A stretch of 64,000 nt of DNA from NCBI RefSeq assembly GCF_964340395.1, contig NC_135562.1, forward strand, positions 1,197,501 to 1,261,500, read 5' to 3'. The stretch is from Glandiceps talaboti. Lineage: Eukaryota; Hemichordata; Enteropneusta; Spengelidae. The number at the start of each line of letters is the position of its first letter. The first letter of the stretch is position 1. The notes under the pieces are model-generated. The model made no database searches. It saw only the letters and a program-made list of their open reading frames with translations, and was not told the DNA's origin. A program made the position numbers and the translations under genes. Shown piece by piece: positions 38,399-51,164 of the stretch.

Positions 38399-41300
38399 GA
38401 GTAGAACCCCGTGAAATTACATGTCATTAGTCGTTTTGGTATCGAAATTTTTCTCGCCTAAAATATTTGAACTAAGTATACTTGTCATTTGTGAACTGAG
38501 TTGTAACTCAATTTTTGAATCTAAAGAATTCACGTTTTATATCTAATGATTGGTCATTAAACAAAACAAACCATAACACAGAAAAATACTTAAATAAACA
38601 AAAAATGCAAGTCGTCCCAAATGTAAGACTTTAAGTAAATTACTAGTTGATGACGTCATATTAAATATCATGTCACAGTTTTCCAAAGATCGTTAGAACA
38701 TACTGGTAGTTACTCCGTTATTTATTGTCACGTGATTGTTGACTGTAATGTCTACTAAATATATGCATAACCATAGGACATGACACACTCTCAATTTATC
38801 ACATCAAGACTGCTACGATTTAATTTTGTGACATTCGATTTACTATTTCGAGCTATCTTACGACAACAACGAAACGCTATATTTTACATAATTTCATATG
38901 ATTGCTTAGTCTTTCAGACAGTTTATCTAAAGAACTAATTTTCCACAGACATGTTTTTATTTTCCGACAGTCCAGAGTAAAGCCTAAATTCGAATCAGAC
39001 CACTATAGTGGTCCGAGTTCGAATGAAATACCCAATAGCTGTAAATAACAGCAGTATTGCACTTAACAAAGTATTATGACTAATAGCCAAGAAATTGATA
39101 CCCTGCAGTAAAGGGTATTTTTCAACTTGTCAAAATAGAACCGTTTTACGGTAGAAAACCTCGTGTCGTAAAAGGCAAGATACTGCAATCTTGTGATCTG
39201 CAACCCAACCTATAACAATTTGGGCATGCCATGACAAAAATAATACCGTCACCCTACGAGCTTTCACTACAGTAACTGACGGCATTGCACAGTACTCACT
39301 GATATTACAATTCGTTAACTTCACAACGGCGTTACCTCAAACCACAGACTATAGTGGTATGTACCTAGCACCCCACCCTCTCCCCCGAAATGACAGATTA
39401 TGATGCCGGGACCATACACAAATGTATTTGCAAGTTCACGTTAAAGGGGAACACAGGCGATGTTAGGTATACTATTGTCCCATCTGTAGATCACTCAATA
39501 TGTTCGATTGTATTAACGATTTGGAATATCATAAAATAGTGACCTGCCATTTACAATAAACTAAACATATGTGTTAAGGTAATAGGATTTATTACAGACA
39601 TATAGGAATAATGTAGAACAAGAATTCGAATTGTGCGCCAATCATCAGCTGGACACAAAGTCTTCACTGAGAACATAAACGTGACGTCTTCAAATGAACA
39701 TTCATCTGTGTTGGTTCTGAATAATGGGTAAATATGTTGAAAAAGCCTGAAGTAAATAGTCGAACATTTCAGGTAACAATTTTCAAGCTTGTGTGTGGAA
39801 TAAAAGCTACAGTCACGACGTCTTTGCCTTTAAGGTTAAATTTTCCCAAACGGCATACTTCCATGCAACAACACAAGACAGTATCATGCTAAGTTATAGT
39901 TAAGCTCACATTAGGTAATATATTTTTCACAAATAGTGGATTTGAGTTATAGCATCAGTAGTTTTTAAGATAAAGTATATATCGTTGTCTACAATGTTCC
40001 AGTTCACATTACAAATACAGTGTGATATTACATTGCAGGGTATGCAACTCACAGCAAGCAATGTGTTCTTAGTGTCTTTAAATCTGATCACCGTAGATGT
40101 ATTTGTTTTAATTTTCTGTCCTCCACACACTAATGTCAAGAAGAATACAATATATCTTATCTTGGCTACATCATGTGTCGTCCACGACTGACGTCATGAA
40201 CGAGCTCTCCATCCATGGTATGTATAGTTGGAAAGCCACTGCTTCATTCATGATCACTCTCCTGATTTCTATCACCCTTGTCCATTATCTACATTCAAAG
40301 CATGTTGAACTAATACGGAAGTGCGATCACGCTATGAAAGACATCGGGCTTTTTACACTAATGTATGCTGATATCGGCATTAAGTTGTCCATTTCACTGA
40401 AATTGACAGTAGTTGACACCTTAATGTCTCTGCAATTACAATCTCCATTCCTGCTACTGCGACATCATGAATTAACCACATAAGGGAATCTAATAAAAAC
40501 AGTAAGAATAGAAATTCATGATTTTATCCCTAAATGGTGTTCATTTTCTGTTTTATTTGTCGTTCGTGACCGGGCCATCATTTTAGTAAATTTTATTTTT
40601 CTAAATTCCATTGCGAAACGTGAAGAGTTTCTTTGAATAGTGATTTACTCTATTTATATATTGTTCAACTGTCTATTTCACTTAGTTTACAAAAAGCAAA
40701 CCCTTAAGTCATATGCCATTTGACGATGAAATCGACAACGCTGTGCTTTCCCTTCGGCAATAAATGTAAATTGAGATTGGGCCAGCGTGAGGGAGAAACC
40801 ATACTACTCCGATGGTATGCTGATAAGTAAATCTCAATGCACGGGTCGTGGGACTCTTTATCGAATACTTTTCGTCGATGAGAAATGGATTTGTGGCAAC
40901 AGGGAGAGCCAAAATGTAATCTAATATAAACACAGTAATTATCCAAGGAAAATGGCAGATTAGAAACATTGTTGTAAGGTCACAAGTTACAGAATTTAGG
41001 AGCATTCTGTTGTGTTATTTAATGTTTAATATCCGATGTACGTCGTTGAAATATGAACCAAGGTAGTCACGTACACTTAAATTGCTAGCCTTCCTTGGCT
41101 CTGCATGTACGTGTCGTCACGTACTTTTCCCCTATGCCAACGACCATCAAATTTCCCTCGGGATTGTTATTTGAAGGACCATACGAATAGCATGTATTGT
41201 ATTAATGTGACTGCTAACCAGGTCTTCAAAGTCATTCATCTAAAAAAGGAAATAAAAGAAGATCGACAAGCCATCGAAAATTGAACTCATTAACCATTTT

Positions 41301-42055
41301 CAATTCTAAAAGCTCAGTGATTGGTTAGATTTGAAAGCAACGGTTGTAATCATCCAATCAACGAAGAGCTAATTAAGTATTCAAACATGTATGCATGACG
41401 GATCATTTGTCCTAGGTTTGCATTTGGAGAACTTCAATTCATAATCACAATCAAAGCGGTTTTAAAATCCCTACTTCTCGGACTCTAAAAGCGTCTCTCT
41501 TTTTAATATTAGAAGCCACGGCAGCTGTACAAGACAATCTTCGTGCAATTCGACTAAAAATCACACAGGAAAGTCCAAATCCTGGGAAATACCCCTAATT
41601 ATGTCTCGCGGGTACGATGGAGAGTTCAAAATGGTCACATGGTATATTCAACTTCTGCCAAGTGTTTCCTTATATCTGTAATCCAACATTTCGGTTCTAC
41701 TTTCAAAAGAAACTCAAGACGAAGAGGTAGTAGTTCAGTCAGTAATTTCAATGAACACAGCCACGTTATACAAAGTAGCTATAAAAATGAAATGCGTTGA
41801 TGTACTTATGGAAGCTGTCGTTTTTGAAACTTGTCATCGTATTTGGGGCCGATGGACTTCGAGTACGAAATGAAGTGATCCACACTGCTCGACCACTGGT
41901 TAACATGTACAATGTCCAATTATTGGTATTTTAACAATTTTCAGTGAATATATTGTGGTTGTCTGATCGACAAATCATACTCCAGTTAAACTTGTCACCT
42001 GCCTTTGTTAAAAGAAACCAATTCAATTACAGCATGCGCAAAATTTCTGATGTAA
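38399..42055. other. AT-rich DNA with several weak exon-like frames
   Basis: No firm gene. Noted frames: 40133-40483 plus (116 codons from ATG, one hydrophobic segment); 40711-40826 plus (reads CFPFGNKCKLRLG, ends before GTAAAT); 40709-41005 minus (98 codons from ATG), which overlaps the former; 41513-41598 plus (behind a TCTCTCTTTTTAATATTAG acceptor, containing VQDNLRAIRLKITQESP, then TAA). None has independent support. TGACGTCA occurs at 38651-38658 and 40189-40196. Confidence 0.4.
38988..39024. repeat. Imperfect 37-bp palindrome
   Basis: ATTCGAATCAGACCAC is mirrored by GTGGTCCGAGTTCGAAT around TATA; the arms differ at two positions. Confidence 0.85.
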
Positions 42056-42287
<232 letters not shown>

Positions 42288-43072
42288 TTCTAATAAATTT
42301 GTATAGCGCCAAATATCCAAAGAATCTTGTATCGAAACATCTTGTTTACATCTTAGTAAGGCCGTTAAACAATCAAGAAATATTCAATTTATTTTCATTT
42401 TTAATTCATTGTATTCTTATATTTACAATGGTTTAAATCAAAGGAGATAAACGAGGACTTGGCCAATCTCGGGAGATTTTGAATGAATACTCTTATTACA
42501 AGATATGCCTATTTATGACAGCTAAAGTTTTTAACAGCGTTATATCATTATATCCAAATGTTGCATCATCTATTTGAGAATAGTTTTATATACATCACAT
42601 CACACACATATCACGATCACTACCTTCCTAAAGGGCCAATAATGATGGTCTGCAGAAGACTGTAAAATATTGGTAATTAACCTCAACTTGCTGAAACCAA
42701 AATGATGTTGAAATAGATAATTGTGATCTATTCGTATATAGTTTGCAATAAAAACAACAACAGCAAAGTCAGCTACTAATATATGCAGGGAAGTAAACGT
42801 ACAGTTTGAGAAGTCATGTCATGTGGCATGGAACAGATTAGTTTGGACTAAAACGTGATGGAAATTATCGTCATGAACGCTATTTGAAATTTATTTTACA
42901 ACATATGAAGAACTAGAAAAAAATGATATGTGTAACACAGCTAAAAGTATATAAATAACAACTAAGGCTCAATATCAACTCATAATCATGAATATATCAT
43001 TGATTAGTTTTCATTCTAAATGATAAACCATTCAAGTCAATGAAATACTCCCAGCACTAATACAAGCTATAC
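42288..43072. other. Unique AT-rich DNA
   Basis: Nothing supported. Confidence 0.45.
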
Positions 43073-43705
43073 CTGCTACATTTTATCGTCTGGCAGAACA
43101 ATAATCTCACTAACACTGCTACATTTTAGCATCTGGCTTGACAATAATCTTACTAACACTGCTATAATTTAGCGTCTGGCTTGACGATAATCTTAGTAAC
43201 ACTGCTACACTTTAGAGTCTGGCTTTACAATAATCTCACTAACACTGCTACATTTTGGCGTCTAACTTGACAGTAATTTTAGTAACACTGCTACATTTTA
43301 GCGTCTGGCTGGACAATATTCTTACTACTGCTACATTTTATCGTCTGGCTCTACAAACATATTACCAACACTGTTACACTTTAGAGTCTGGCTCTACAAA
43401 CATCTTACCAACACTGCTACACTTAAGGGCCTGGCTTTACAAACATGTTACCAACACTGCTACACTTTAGCGTCTGGCTCTACAAACATCTTACCAACAC
43501 TGCTACATTTTATCGTCTGGCTCTACAAAAATATTACCAACACTGTTACACTTTAGAGTCTGGCTCTACAAACATCTTACCAACACTGCTACACTTAGGG
43601 TCTGGCTTTACAAACATGTTACCAACACTGTTACACTTTAGCGTCTGGCTCTACAAACATGTTATCAACAGAAATATTTGTCGAGCAAGACGATAAAATG
43701 TAGCA
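43073..43705. repeat. 43-bp minisatellite ending in an inverted copy of its start
   Basis: About 14 units of roughly 43 bp follow one another, each with ACTGCTACA-TTTTA, CGTCTGGCT and CTTACCAAC or CTCACTAAC. The left third has ACAATAATCT variants and the right two thirds CTACAAACAT variants. The last unit is followed at 43688-43705 by AGACGATAAAATGTAGCA, the exact reverse complement of the unit start TGCTACATTTTATCGTCT at 43075. The array therefore lies between short inverted repeats. Frames through it are by-products. Confidence 0.93.
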
Positions 43706-44777
43706 CGCTAATTATGGGATATTTGTAGATCCCAACAAGTCAAGGTTTTGGTTTAAGTTTCATTGTTTTAATTGTATTTCCAGGACAAGTTAAGACATAA
43801 AACAAAACTCAATGACGGGCAACGATGGAAAGTTCAAGTTTTATCACATTTACACCGTCATGAATTAAGTTTTACGTCTTCAATTAGTGCACAACATTTT
43901 ATCTATCCCATCAACAACGTTACAAGTAACTATTCTTAGTCGTCACCTGTATTAAAATAATTAATACGATCAACCAAAATTTAGTACATGTATACACATT
44001 TCTTATCCTATTCAGTTTTTACATAATTTTGGATTTCAAAACCTGCAGTGTATTTTGATTTTATAAAACCTTTTGTCATGGTCATTTGTTTGTTTATTCG
44101 GCACATTTCTGTACTTAGTGGTTTCCACGAATCGACATATTTTATTGTTTTATTTTCTTGAACGAGGCTAAAATCGATGAAGCGATAACTTGTGCCCATT
44201 TGACTGTTCCCGCGATGTCGTAAATTATAGACCGGTCATGAAATTTTTACAAGCTTACGAAATTTAACTTCATTTTCTTTACAGCCCATGAGAAAACAGG
44301 CCACCTTTTGTCATCTCTGAGGAATTCAAACCTTTTTATGTCGTCAAATATCAAATTGTGATTGTTGATTTGAAGGGTGTAGCACAGATTCCGCTAAACT
44401 GCAAATGTTGACTGTTTCGCTAAAATCAGTGCCTTACTAAAAATTCAATGAATTTCAGATTCAAAGGAACGTAAAGCCTTACACCTTTGCCCATAATAAC
44501 GGTTGTATGCTGCCGGTGTTAGCGGCAAATAATGAGATCATGTTCTATTGTGTATGATAATTTCCCGTCCAACCTCGCTCTATACGTAAATTTGTCACTT
44601 TCTTTAAATTAGTGACAACTTATCAACAATTTCAATTTAGTAGCTGTTTCATACTTCTAAAAATTACAATAATATTTTATGACGTAAATTATTAGGTAAA
44701 AATGAAGAAATAGTTTGTTCTTAATGTTTTTGGATGACATCGAATTCCTCGTGCGAATAAAGTGTATAAATGTAGCC

Positions 44778-44906
44778 CTAATTGAGTTCTGCGTCGCGGT
44801 GAACTTTACGACCCTTTGAATATTTCATCGTTTCTCTGTAACCGAAGTCCATAATCTCATTTTTATCAGTGCCGACGAATGTGACTACACGTCTGCGTCT
44901 CGGAAG
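44778..44906 (-). CDS. Candidate terminal exon, minus strand (low confidence)
   Basis: On the minus strand a pyrimidine tract (CTCGTTTTTCTTCCGAG) precedes about 42 codons that end in TAG at 44778. They read RRRVVTFVGTDKNEIMDFGY and a basic tail KYSKGRKVHRDAELN. Composition is protein-like and G+C is higher than around it. It lies about 110 bp downstream of the membrane-segment frame at 45020-45208, but phases do not join through the obvious donor. Not recognised. Confidence 0.18.
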   Translation of the reverse strand, partial: LPRRRRVVTFVGTDKNEIMDFGYRETMKYSKGRKVHRDAELN

Positions 44907-45019
44907 AAAAACGAGCATGATACATTTTAGATTGATTGTTTTCATATACAGATGATTTAACGGATAACTAATCAACTCTTGTATGTGCTGTGTAAGTATT
45001 ATTTGAAGAAAAAAATAAT

Positions 45020-45208
45020 GACCTCCATTTGTCGGCAACTTTCTCGCAACATTTCCCGCCGTTTCCATCCACGTTCAAAGACCTTATCTTTTGTTCCGAG
45101 CACTATCATGATAACGAGCAGTAACACATAGAACACTAATTGCAACAAAATGGTAGCCGGAAGATTGATTAATTGATCAAGTAATAAATTCTGCAAACTA
45201 AAAGCCAT
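45020..45208 (-). CDS. Candidate exon for a small single-pass membrane protein
   Basis: ATG at 45208 (minus) opens a frame reading MAFSLQNLLLDQLINLPA, a strong hydrophobic segment (ILLQLVFYVLLLVIMIVLG), then a charged stretch (KDKVFERGWKRREMLRES). At 45020 it meets GAG before GTCATT, a possible donor; unspliced, the frame runs to 44999. The N-terminal helix followed by a basic cytoplasmic segment resembles signal-anchored proteins in general, with no family recognised. AT-rich DNA readily makes hydrophobic frames, which weakens the case. Confidence 0.2.
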
Positions 45209-46213
45209 TGCTGCTGGTGCATTTTACAAATCATCGTGTGTGATATGAACTTAAGTGCACAAAGTTTAGTTAACAGCGCCCTCTAACTTAATATTTAGTC
45301 TAGGGTCTACACCCCTTTTACTTAATGCAAATTGTGACCATTTTAGGAAAATTTAAAGAATAATCAGAAGACACTTAAGATTGTCTGATAGATAATAAGC
45401 CTTGTACAGTATGCAAGGTAATCTAATTACCGATTCTGATTTGACGGCCTCCGAGACATTTGAGTCATTCTCCAAATAAGTAAAATTCTACATGCGATAT
45501 AACCGAAAGGCAAATACATAGTGAATACAAGTAGTTATTAATTTCGACCGTATGAGGTCATGAGGTTAAATGACATACTGTCTACTGTTGAACGATTGGT
45601 GGCGCTATGCAGTTTAAATTACTTTCTTGGGGTGTAGTTGTATACTACCACATCAACCACTATTTAGAAAGTGATTAATTGAAATTCTGAGATTATAACT
45701 GTCGGCTTGTTAGCGTGGAGTCGTATTTCATACTAAGACCACGCTTCCTTTGTGGCGATGACTTGGTGGTGTGTACTATACCACTGCATCCTCATCGCTC
45801 ATTTCCACATACCCAACAACATTTACATTCAAACTAGGTCACAGTGGTTGCAACATGGTATTAAAACGTTTATTTTAATAAAAAGTTTTGGACGATGTAA
45901 CGGTAACCTTTCATGTGTTAATGTATACAGAAATAGTTATATGTATTACTGATCATGAACTACATACTTCAGTCTTTGTCAACAGATTGACCCACTATTC
46001 AGAACACGTGATCTTAGGACACCCACGTGAACCTAATAAAGGGTCATAGGTGCCTGGAAGTTTGTATCATGGTTCGTTTCTGTTTAACGATGGTCGATAT
46101 GACGAGATGTAAATACTTGGTTTCTTAGAAGGATATTCAAGACAAGACTTCAAAGCTAAATGTAATATATTGGATTAGTAACACAGGTGCATTTTCATTT
46201 GAAATAATAATGT

Positions 46214-46463
46214 TATTTATTTATTTTTATTTATTTATTTATTTACCACCCAACAGGCATTACCTAATAACAGGAGGAAAGTTCAGTGTTAATGCAGGAG
46301 GAAACCGGAGTACCCGGGGAAAACCTGCGTTGTTCGGTAGTCAAACTAAACGACACTCTTCTTACTTACAGCGTGGTAAATTTAATCAAACCCAGCCAAT
46401 ACCAGGCGGGTTCGAACCCAGGCTGCAGAGGTAAGAGGAGCTAACCGCTCGGCCACCGAGTTA
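46214..46463 (-). mobile_element. tRNA-derived SINE
   Basis: Read on the minus strand, the element starts with a tRNA-like head. It has A box TGGCCGAGCGGTTAG (46441-46455) and B box GGTTCGAACCC (46408-46418), spaced as in pol III internal promoters. The head resembles a Leu/Ser-type tRNA. A body follows that includes CCCCGGGTACTCCGGTTTCC (about 46300-46319), a motif seen in central domains of several animal SINE families. The element ends in an (AAAT)n tail (46214-46246). No clear target-site duplication was found. Only this copy is present in the window. Confidence 0.88.
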
Positions 46464-46707
46464 TGAAACTCAGCCCATGAAATGTGAAGTAACATCATCA
46501 TAAGGTGTATAAAGGAATTGTTGTCCGCAATTAATTAATTAATTACTTCAATAAATGTGAAGTACAGAAGCAAACCATAGTCGTTGTCTTCAATTGTTGA
46601 CAAGTTTACGTCATCAATTTAAAAGATGTTATGTATTATTTAAGTTAACGTTTGTCCCGTTTGGAAGTGAATGATACAAGATGTTTGAGTCTTTCTTTTA
46701 GTGATGA

Positions 46708-46911
46708 GGTCCGTAGAAAAGTTGAGAATTCGAAAACTTATACGTAGAGAGTATAGAAGTTCGAATAAGGTATGTACAGAGTTTGGGAATCCTACACAGG
46801 TATGTAAAGAGTTTGGGAGTTTGAAAGAGGTAGGTAGAGAGTTCGGGAGTTTGACAAATGTACATAGAGTTAAGAAGTTCGGAGAAGATATACAGAGATT
46901 TTTTTAAGAGT
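46708..46911. repeat. 30-bp minisatellite, left part
   Basis: Four exact-length units start at 46770, 46800, 46830 and 46860 (GTATGTACAGAGTTTGGGAA type), preceded by more diverged units. Similar units reappear at 47181-47230 (GTACGTAGAGACTTGTGAG), so the array is interrupted. Confidence 0.85.
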
Positions 46912-47178
46912 TTGAATGAATGAATGAATGAATGAATGAATGAATGAATGAATGAATGAATGAATGAATGAATGAAATTTATTTCACCAGATAACAAAAA
47001 TAAGCTACACTTTCAAAGAAACATATGATACAAATATACAAAATGAATACAAAAGAAATAGATAATTGTTATCTGATGTGGACCATGGAAATAGTTCAGC
47101 GGAACTAGTCTTGTCTATGGCCCATACATTGTTCTACATTTCAAATCGATAATGGGACGCAGAAGATTAGTGAATGAG
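46912..47178 (-). mobile_element. 3' fragment of a non-LTR retrotransposon inside the 30-bp array
   Basis: On the minus strand the piece ends TTATCTGGTGAAATAAATTT followed by (CATT)n (46912-46976), a typical LINE 3' end with AATAAA-like signal and tetranucleotide tail. It separates two parts of the 30-bp minisatellite. The 5' border near 47178 is approximate and no coding part remains. Confidence 0.6.
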
Positions 47179-47180
47179 AT

Positions 47181-47230
47181 TGGGAGTTCGACACAGGTAC
47201 GTAGAGACTTGTGAGTCTGCCACGGGTAGG
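47181..47230. repeat. 30-bp minisatellite, right part
   Basis: About 1.7 units matching the array left of the retrotransposon fragment. Confidence 0.65.
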
Positions 47231-49856
47231 CATTTTTGAGAAATGTTTTCTTCCCAAAAGCAAACATCACATCAAAAGTCTCTACAAAATGCCCGACATT
47301 TGTGTAATATGAATGATAATCATTTCATACACAAACTCTCTGTTATTTTACAATTATTTCCGGTCTTCGGGTAAAATCATGGCTGTAATGATAATTCTTA
47401 TCAATGGCATTATACACCAATCCTGCACACTTTAACTTTATTTTTTAAATTTGTTAAGAGTTTCGTCAGCAGTCAATTGAGTATATATGTAAAGTAAATT
47501 ATTTCATGAACATTTTAAAGAAAAAAAATTGAACTTTGAAAAACCTACATGTATGTGTTCACATGTATCCAATAAACCAGTGCTTTAAACAAAACCATCT
47601 CTAAGAAATATGTGACATTCCGATAAGTGTATTAGAAGCATTGTGGACATTAATAACGTGAATGTTTACATTCTTGAATGTTTTGATCTATATTCGATCC
47701 GACCTGTGCAAACCTCAATGTAGTCGATATTGTCAGAGGATTGCTACGGTGCACGCGGTAGTTGGACTTTACAGAACAGCGCATCCAAGTGGCGAATCTG
47801 AGAAAATTGTAGATCAGGATTAACCATGTACCGTCAACTTATTGCACGAGTGAGTTTGAAAGGTAACATTGGAAAGGAAAAATCAATCTAACTAGACATT
47901 ATTGGTGTTTCAAAGAAATAATGGTGTACCTGTATGTTGAAGATAATAAGCAATAGTAGATATTTACTTCAAAGTCTCTACTATTGAATAACAACAACTC
48001 ATTTCCAATTGAATCCATTTAGATTGTGTAATTGATGATATAAACAGTTTAAAATGATCATGAATATATGTGACTAGTTATTATGTCATGACTTATATTG
48101 GAACCGGTAACGGAAGACTGTCTGACTTTTCATTGGCGACAGAATAGGTACCAAATTTACAAGCAAAACTAAAACTCATCCAATCACCTGCCTATAGCTT
48201 GTCAATGAATGTCTTTGCTATGATCAAACACTCCACTGAAAGTTGGTAGGCTACGTAAGTATAAGTTTGACAACAATGAATTTCATTTTCACTAAAACAA
48301 TAAACGCTGTTTGCTAATTATAAGTTTTTTTGTGTTGCAGGATATTTGTATCATAACAAATGTATACATATCACTCTGTTTTATAGTTGGTAGAGAACTC
48401 ATACATAAATGTGAATAGTGTAAAACCTATTTTATCTGGAAACTACTGGAAAACACAAGTCGACTGATTATTAGAATTTTCTCGTGTGTAAAGGAATAGA
48501 TGAGTTGGCTGTGGAAATTTCACCTTTACATTTGATCATGATGACGTTTTAAATATTGGAGGCTATAGTATAAGGGAATGATTATTTCAAGTACAAAGGA
48601 GCGACTTTGCAAACATAACATATCAATTTGTCATCTCGTCTTATTGGGTTAGTATAGTGGCAAGCTGTCGCTATTTTATACACACATTTAGAAGTAGTTG
48701 TTTGCTTTTTTTCCACAGCCTTCTAACGCATAAAGGAGTTGGATAACCACATTAGACAACTTTTGAATCAAAGTGTAATTTTATTGACGAGTCGCATAAT
48801 AAAAAGCACGGCTTAGTTGTCTTCTGTTTTCTTTGAAAAATTACTACCCCTGGGTTTCAATTACTGTATATATCTAAAGGAGATGTCAATTTCGCTGCAG
48901 TTTGTAGATTTCGTGTCTTTTATCATCCAGTTTTTAATCGGGTAAATTTTGTCCAGTCCATCTAATAAGAATGTGAATACGTATTATGTGTGATGAATGG
49001 ATCTGGTGTGTGCATTTCTTTGCAGGGGATTGAAACTCACTGCAGCCCACAACGTGTATTCATTAGTCGCATTGTCAATTGCATTAAGGAGGCATTACAT
49101 GTACGTTTCGTAGAACTTAACCACGTTCACTCGGGAGAAGACAAACAATCGTGCAGACATGCTACTGAAACGCGATTAATAAATACACAGACAGGCAGCC
49201 ATTGAGCTTTAAAATATCACCAGGATTTTTTTTAGACACGTAGTCACTTGAGTTTCCAGGTCATCTCCAGCGATTTTCAGCAAAGAAAGGATTGGATTAT
49301 TTGATTACACGTAACAAATCTAACGTATGTTAAAAGCTGAACTTTCTTTTGTTGAAATGTTATCCCATGGCTTCCATTCTTTGCCAAAACACGCCCCTTT
49401 CCAATTTCCCTCTTTGGAGGGTCTCTAACAGCATTCATAGCATTCAAGTTAATTTCACATTTGCACTAAGAAGATAATTACTTCAAATCTTCAAGTTTTC
49501 CTTTCTTTATGTTTGCAGTAAATTCCATTAACGACCTTTAGTGTAGTTAGGTGATGTATATGCCCTAACACGTGTACACAACGCCAATACGATAATATCG
49601 TCTAGTTTTTACTTTAATAGTGCATATGTAGGCAATAATTTAATTTTACATTCAGGTTTTTTGTGAAAAGGTGACAGCCACGTTGGTGAATTTGCTGTAG
49701 TATTATGTAGTATGTTATTCAACTCCTATCGTGTGATTAACACTGCATTTCCTGGCTGACTTAAAACAGATCTTTGACTGGGAAATGCAAAAAGTACTCC
49801 AGTACACGTACCGGATACCCCAATACACGTATTACAAAATAAATTCATACCTGCAT
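47231..49856. other. Unique AT-rich DNA
   Basis: No repeat, RNA gene or exon I can support. Confidence 0.45.
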
Positions 49857-49949
49857 GCCTACCTACCTACCTACCTACCTACCTACCTACAATAAATATA
49901 AACATGTATCAAGTAAAATACACGTAATCTAATCTGTATTTCTGTTTGA

Positions 49950-50024
<75 letters not shown>
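49857..50024. repeat. CCTA and TA microsatellites
   Basis: (CCTA)n at 49857-49890 and an uninterrupted (TA)n of about 73 bp at 49952-50024. Confidence 0.97.
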
Positions 50025-50025
<1 letters not shown>

Positions 50026-50422
50026 CGTATTTGTGTTATTCTCATTATAAATGTACGTTTGAAATGACGTCAGTCTTGTTTTCAATGAAAAAAAGGATAA
50101 CACCTAATTATGAGATACTTTTGGTTAAAACACAATATATGATATTAATGGTATATGAGTTTGTGATATTTGATTTAAAATGTCTAAAAATTATCCAAAT
50201 GGACTTCTGGAAAGGGTTGTACCTATGGCGCCCTCATCGATAAAGCGACGAGATCATTTGATAGATTTGGTCATCCAGGATGCCATGCCAGTATTCTTTG
50301 ACGGAAGTAATTATACAAGTACACTATGTACCAATGTTTGACCTGATTCTTTACTGCCAACCAATGTCAACGTTAGGCGTCATTACGACAATAAGGTGTT
50401 TGTGAAATTGCTTAAACCATAG

Positions 50423-51138
50423 AGCTAAAATGACTTCTACCCCATACTAGCTAAAATGACTTCTACCCCATACTAGCTAAAAGGACTTCTACCCCATACC
50501 AGCTAAAAGGACTTCTACCCTATACTAGCTAAAGAGGCTTCTACCCCATACTAGCTCAAAGGACTTCTACCCCGGTCCATACCAGTTAAAATGACTTCTA
50601 CCCCATACCAGCTAAAATGACTTCTACCCCATACTAGCTAAAATGACTTCTACGCCATACTAGCTAAAAGGACTTCTACCCCATACCAGCTAAAAAGACT
50701 TCTACCCCATACTAGCTAAAATGACTTCTACCCCATACCAGCTAAAAGGACTTCTACCCCATACCAGCTAAAATGACTTCTACCCCATACTAGCTAAAAG
50801 GACTTCTACCCCATACTAGCTAAAATGACTTCTACCCCATACCAGCTAAAAGGACTTCTACCCCATACCAGCTAAAAAGACTTCTACCCCATACCAGCTA
50901 AAATGACTTCTACGCCATACTAGCTAAAAGGACTTCTACCCCATACCAGCTAAAAAGACTTCTACCCCATACTAGCTAAAATGACTTCTACCCCATACCA
51001 GCTAAAAGGACTTCTACCCCATACCAGCTAAAAGGACTTCTACCCCATACTAGCTAAAATGACTTCTACCCTGGTCCATACTAGCTAAAATGACTTCTAC
51101 CCCATACTAGCTAAAAGGACTTCTACCCCATACTAGCT
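50423..51138. repeat. 26-bp minisatellite, about 27 copies
   Basis: Units of the type GCTAAAATGACTTCTACCCC plus ATACTA. Three main variants differ at the AAATG / AAAGG / AAAAG step and at ATACTA / ATACCA. Two units (about 50566 and 51066) carry a 4-bp insertion giving GGTCCAT. Blocks of variants repeat in order, so the array grew by block duplication. Confidence 0.98.
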
Positions 51139-51164
51139 CGTCACGTACATACTCGTACACTCAA

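Larger units (their letters stand above)
43706..46213. other. AT-rich DNA
   Basis: Apart from the minus-strand candidate at 45020-45208 and the neighbouring frame, nothing is supported. A TTTCCCGC octamer lies at 45052-45059. Confidence 0.4.

Noticed and set aside
40133-40483. 116-codon plus-strand frame from an ATG with a hydrophobic segment
   Set aside because: With stops at about 7% of codons, one or two frames of this size are expected by chance in 64 kb, and AT-rich DNA favours hydrophobic residues. No other support.
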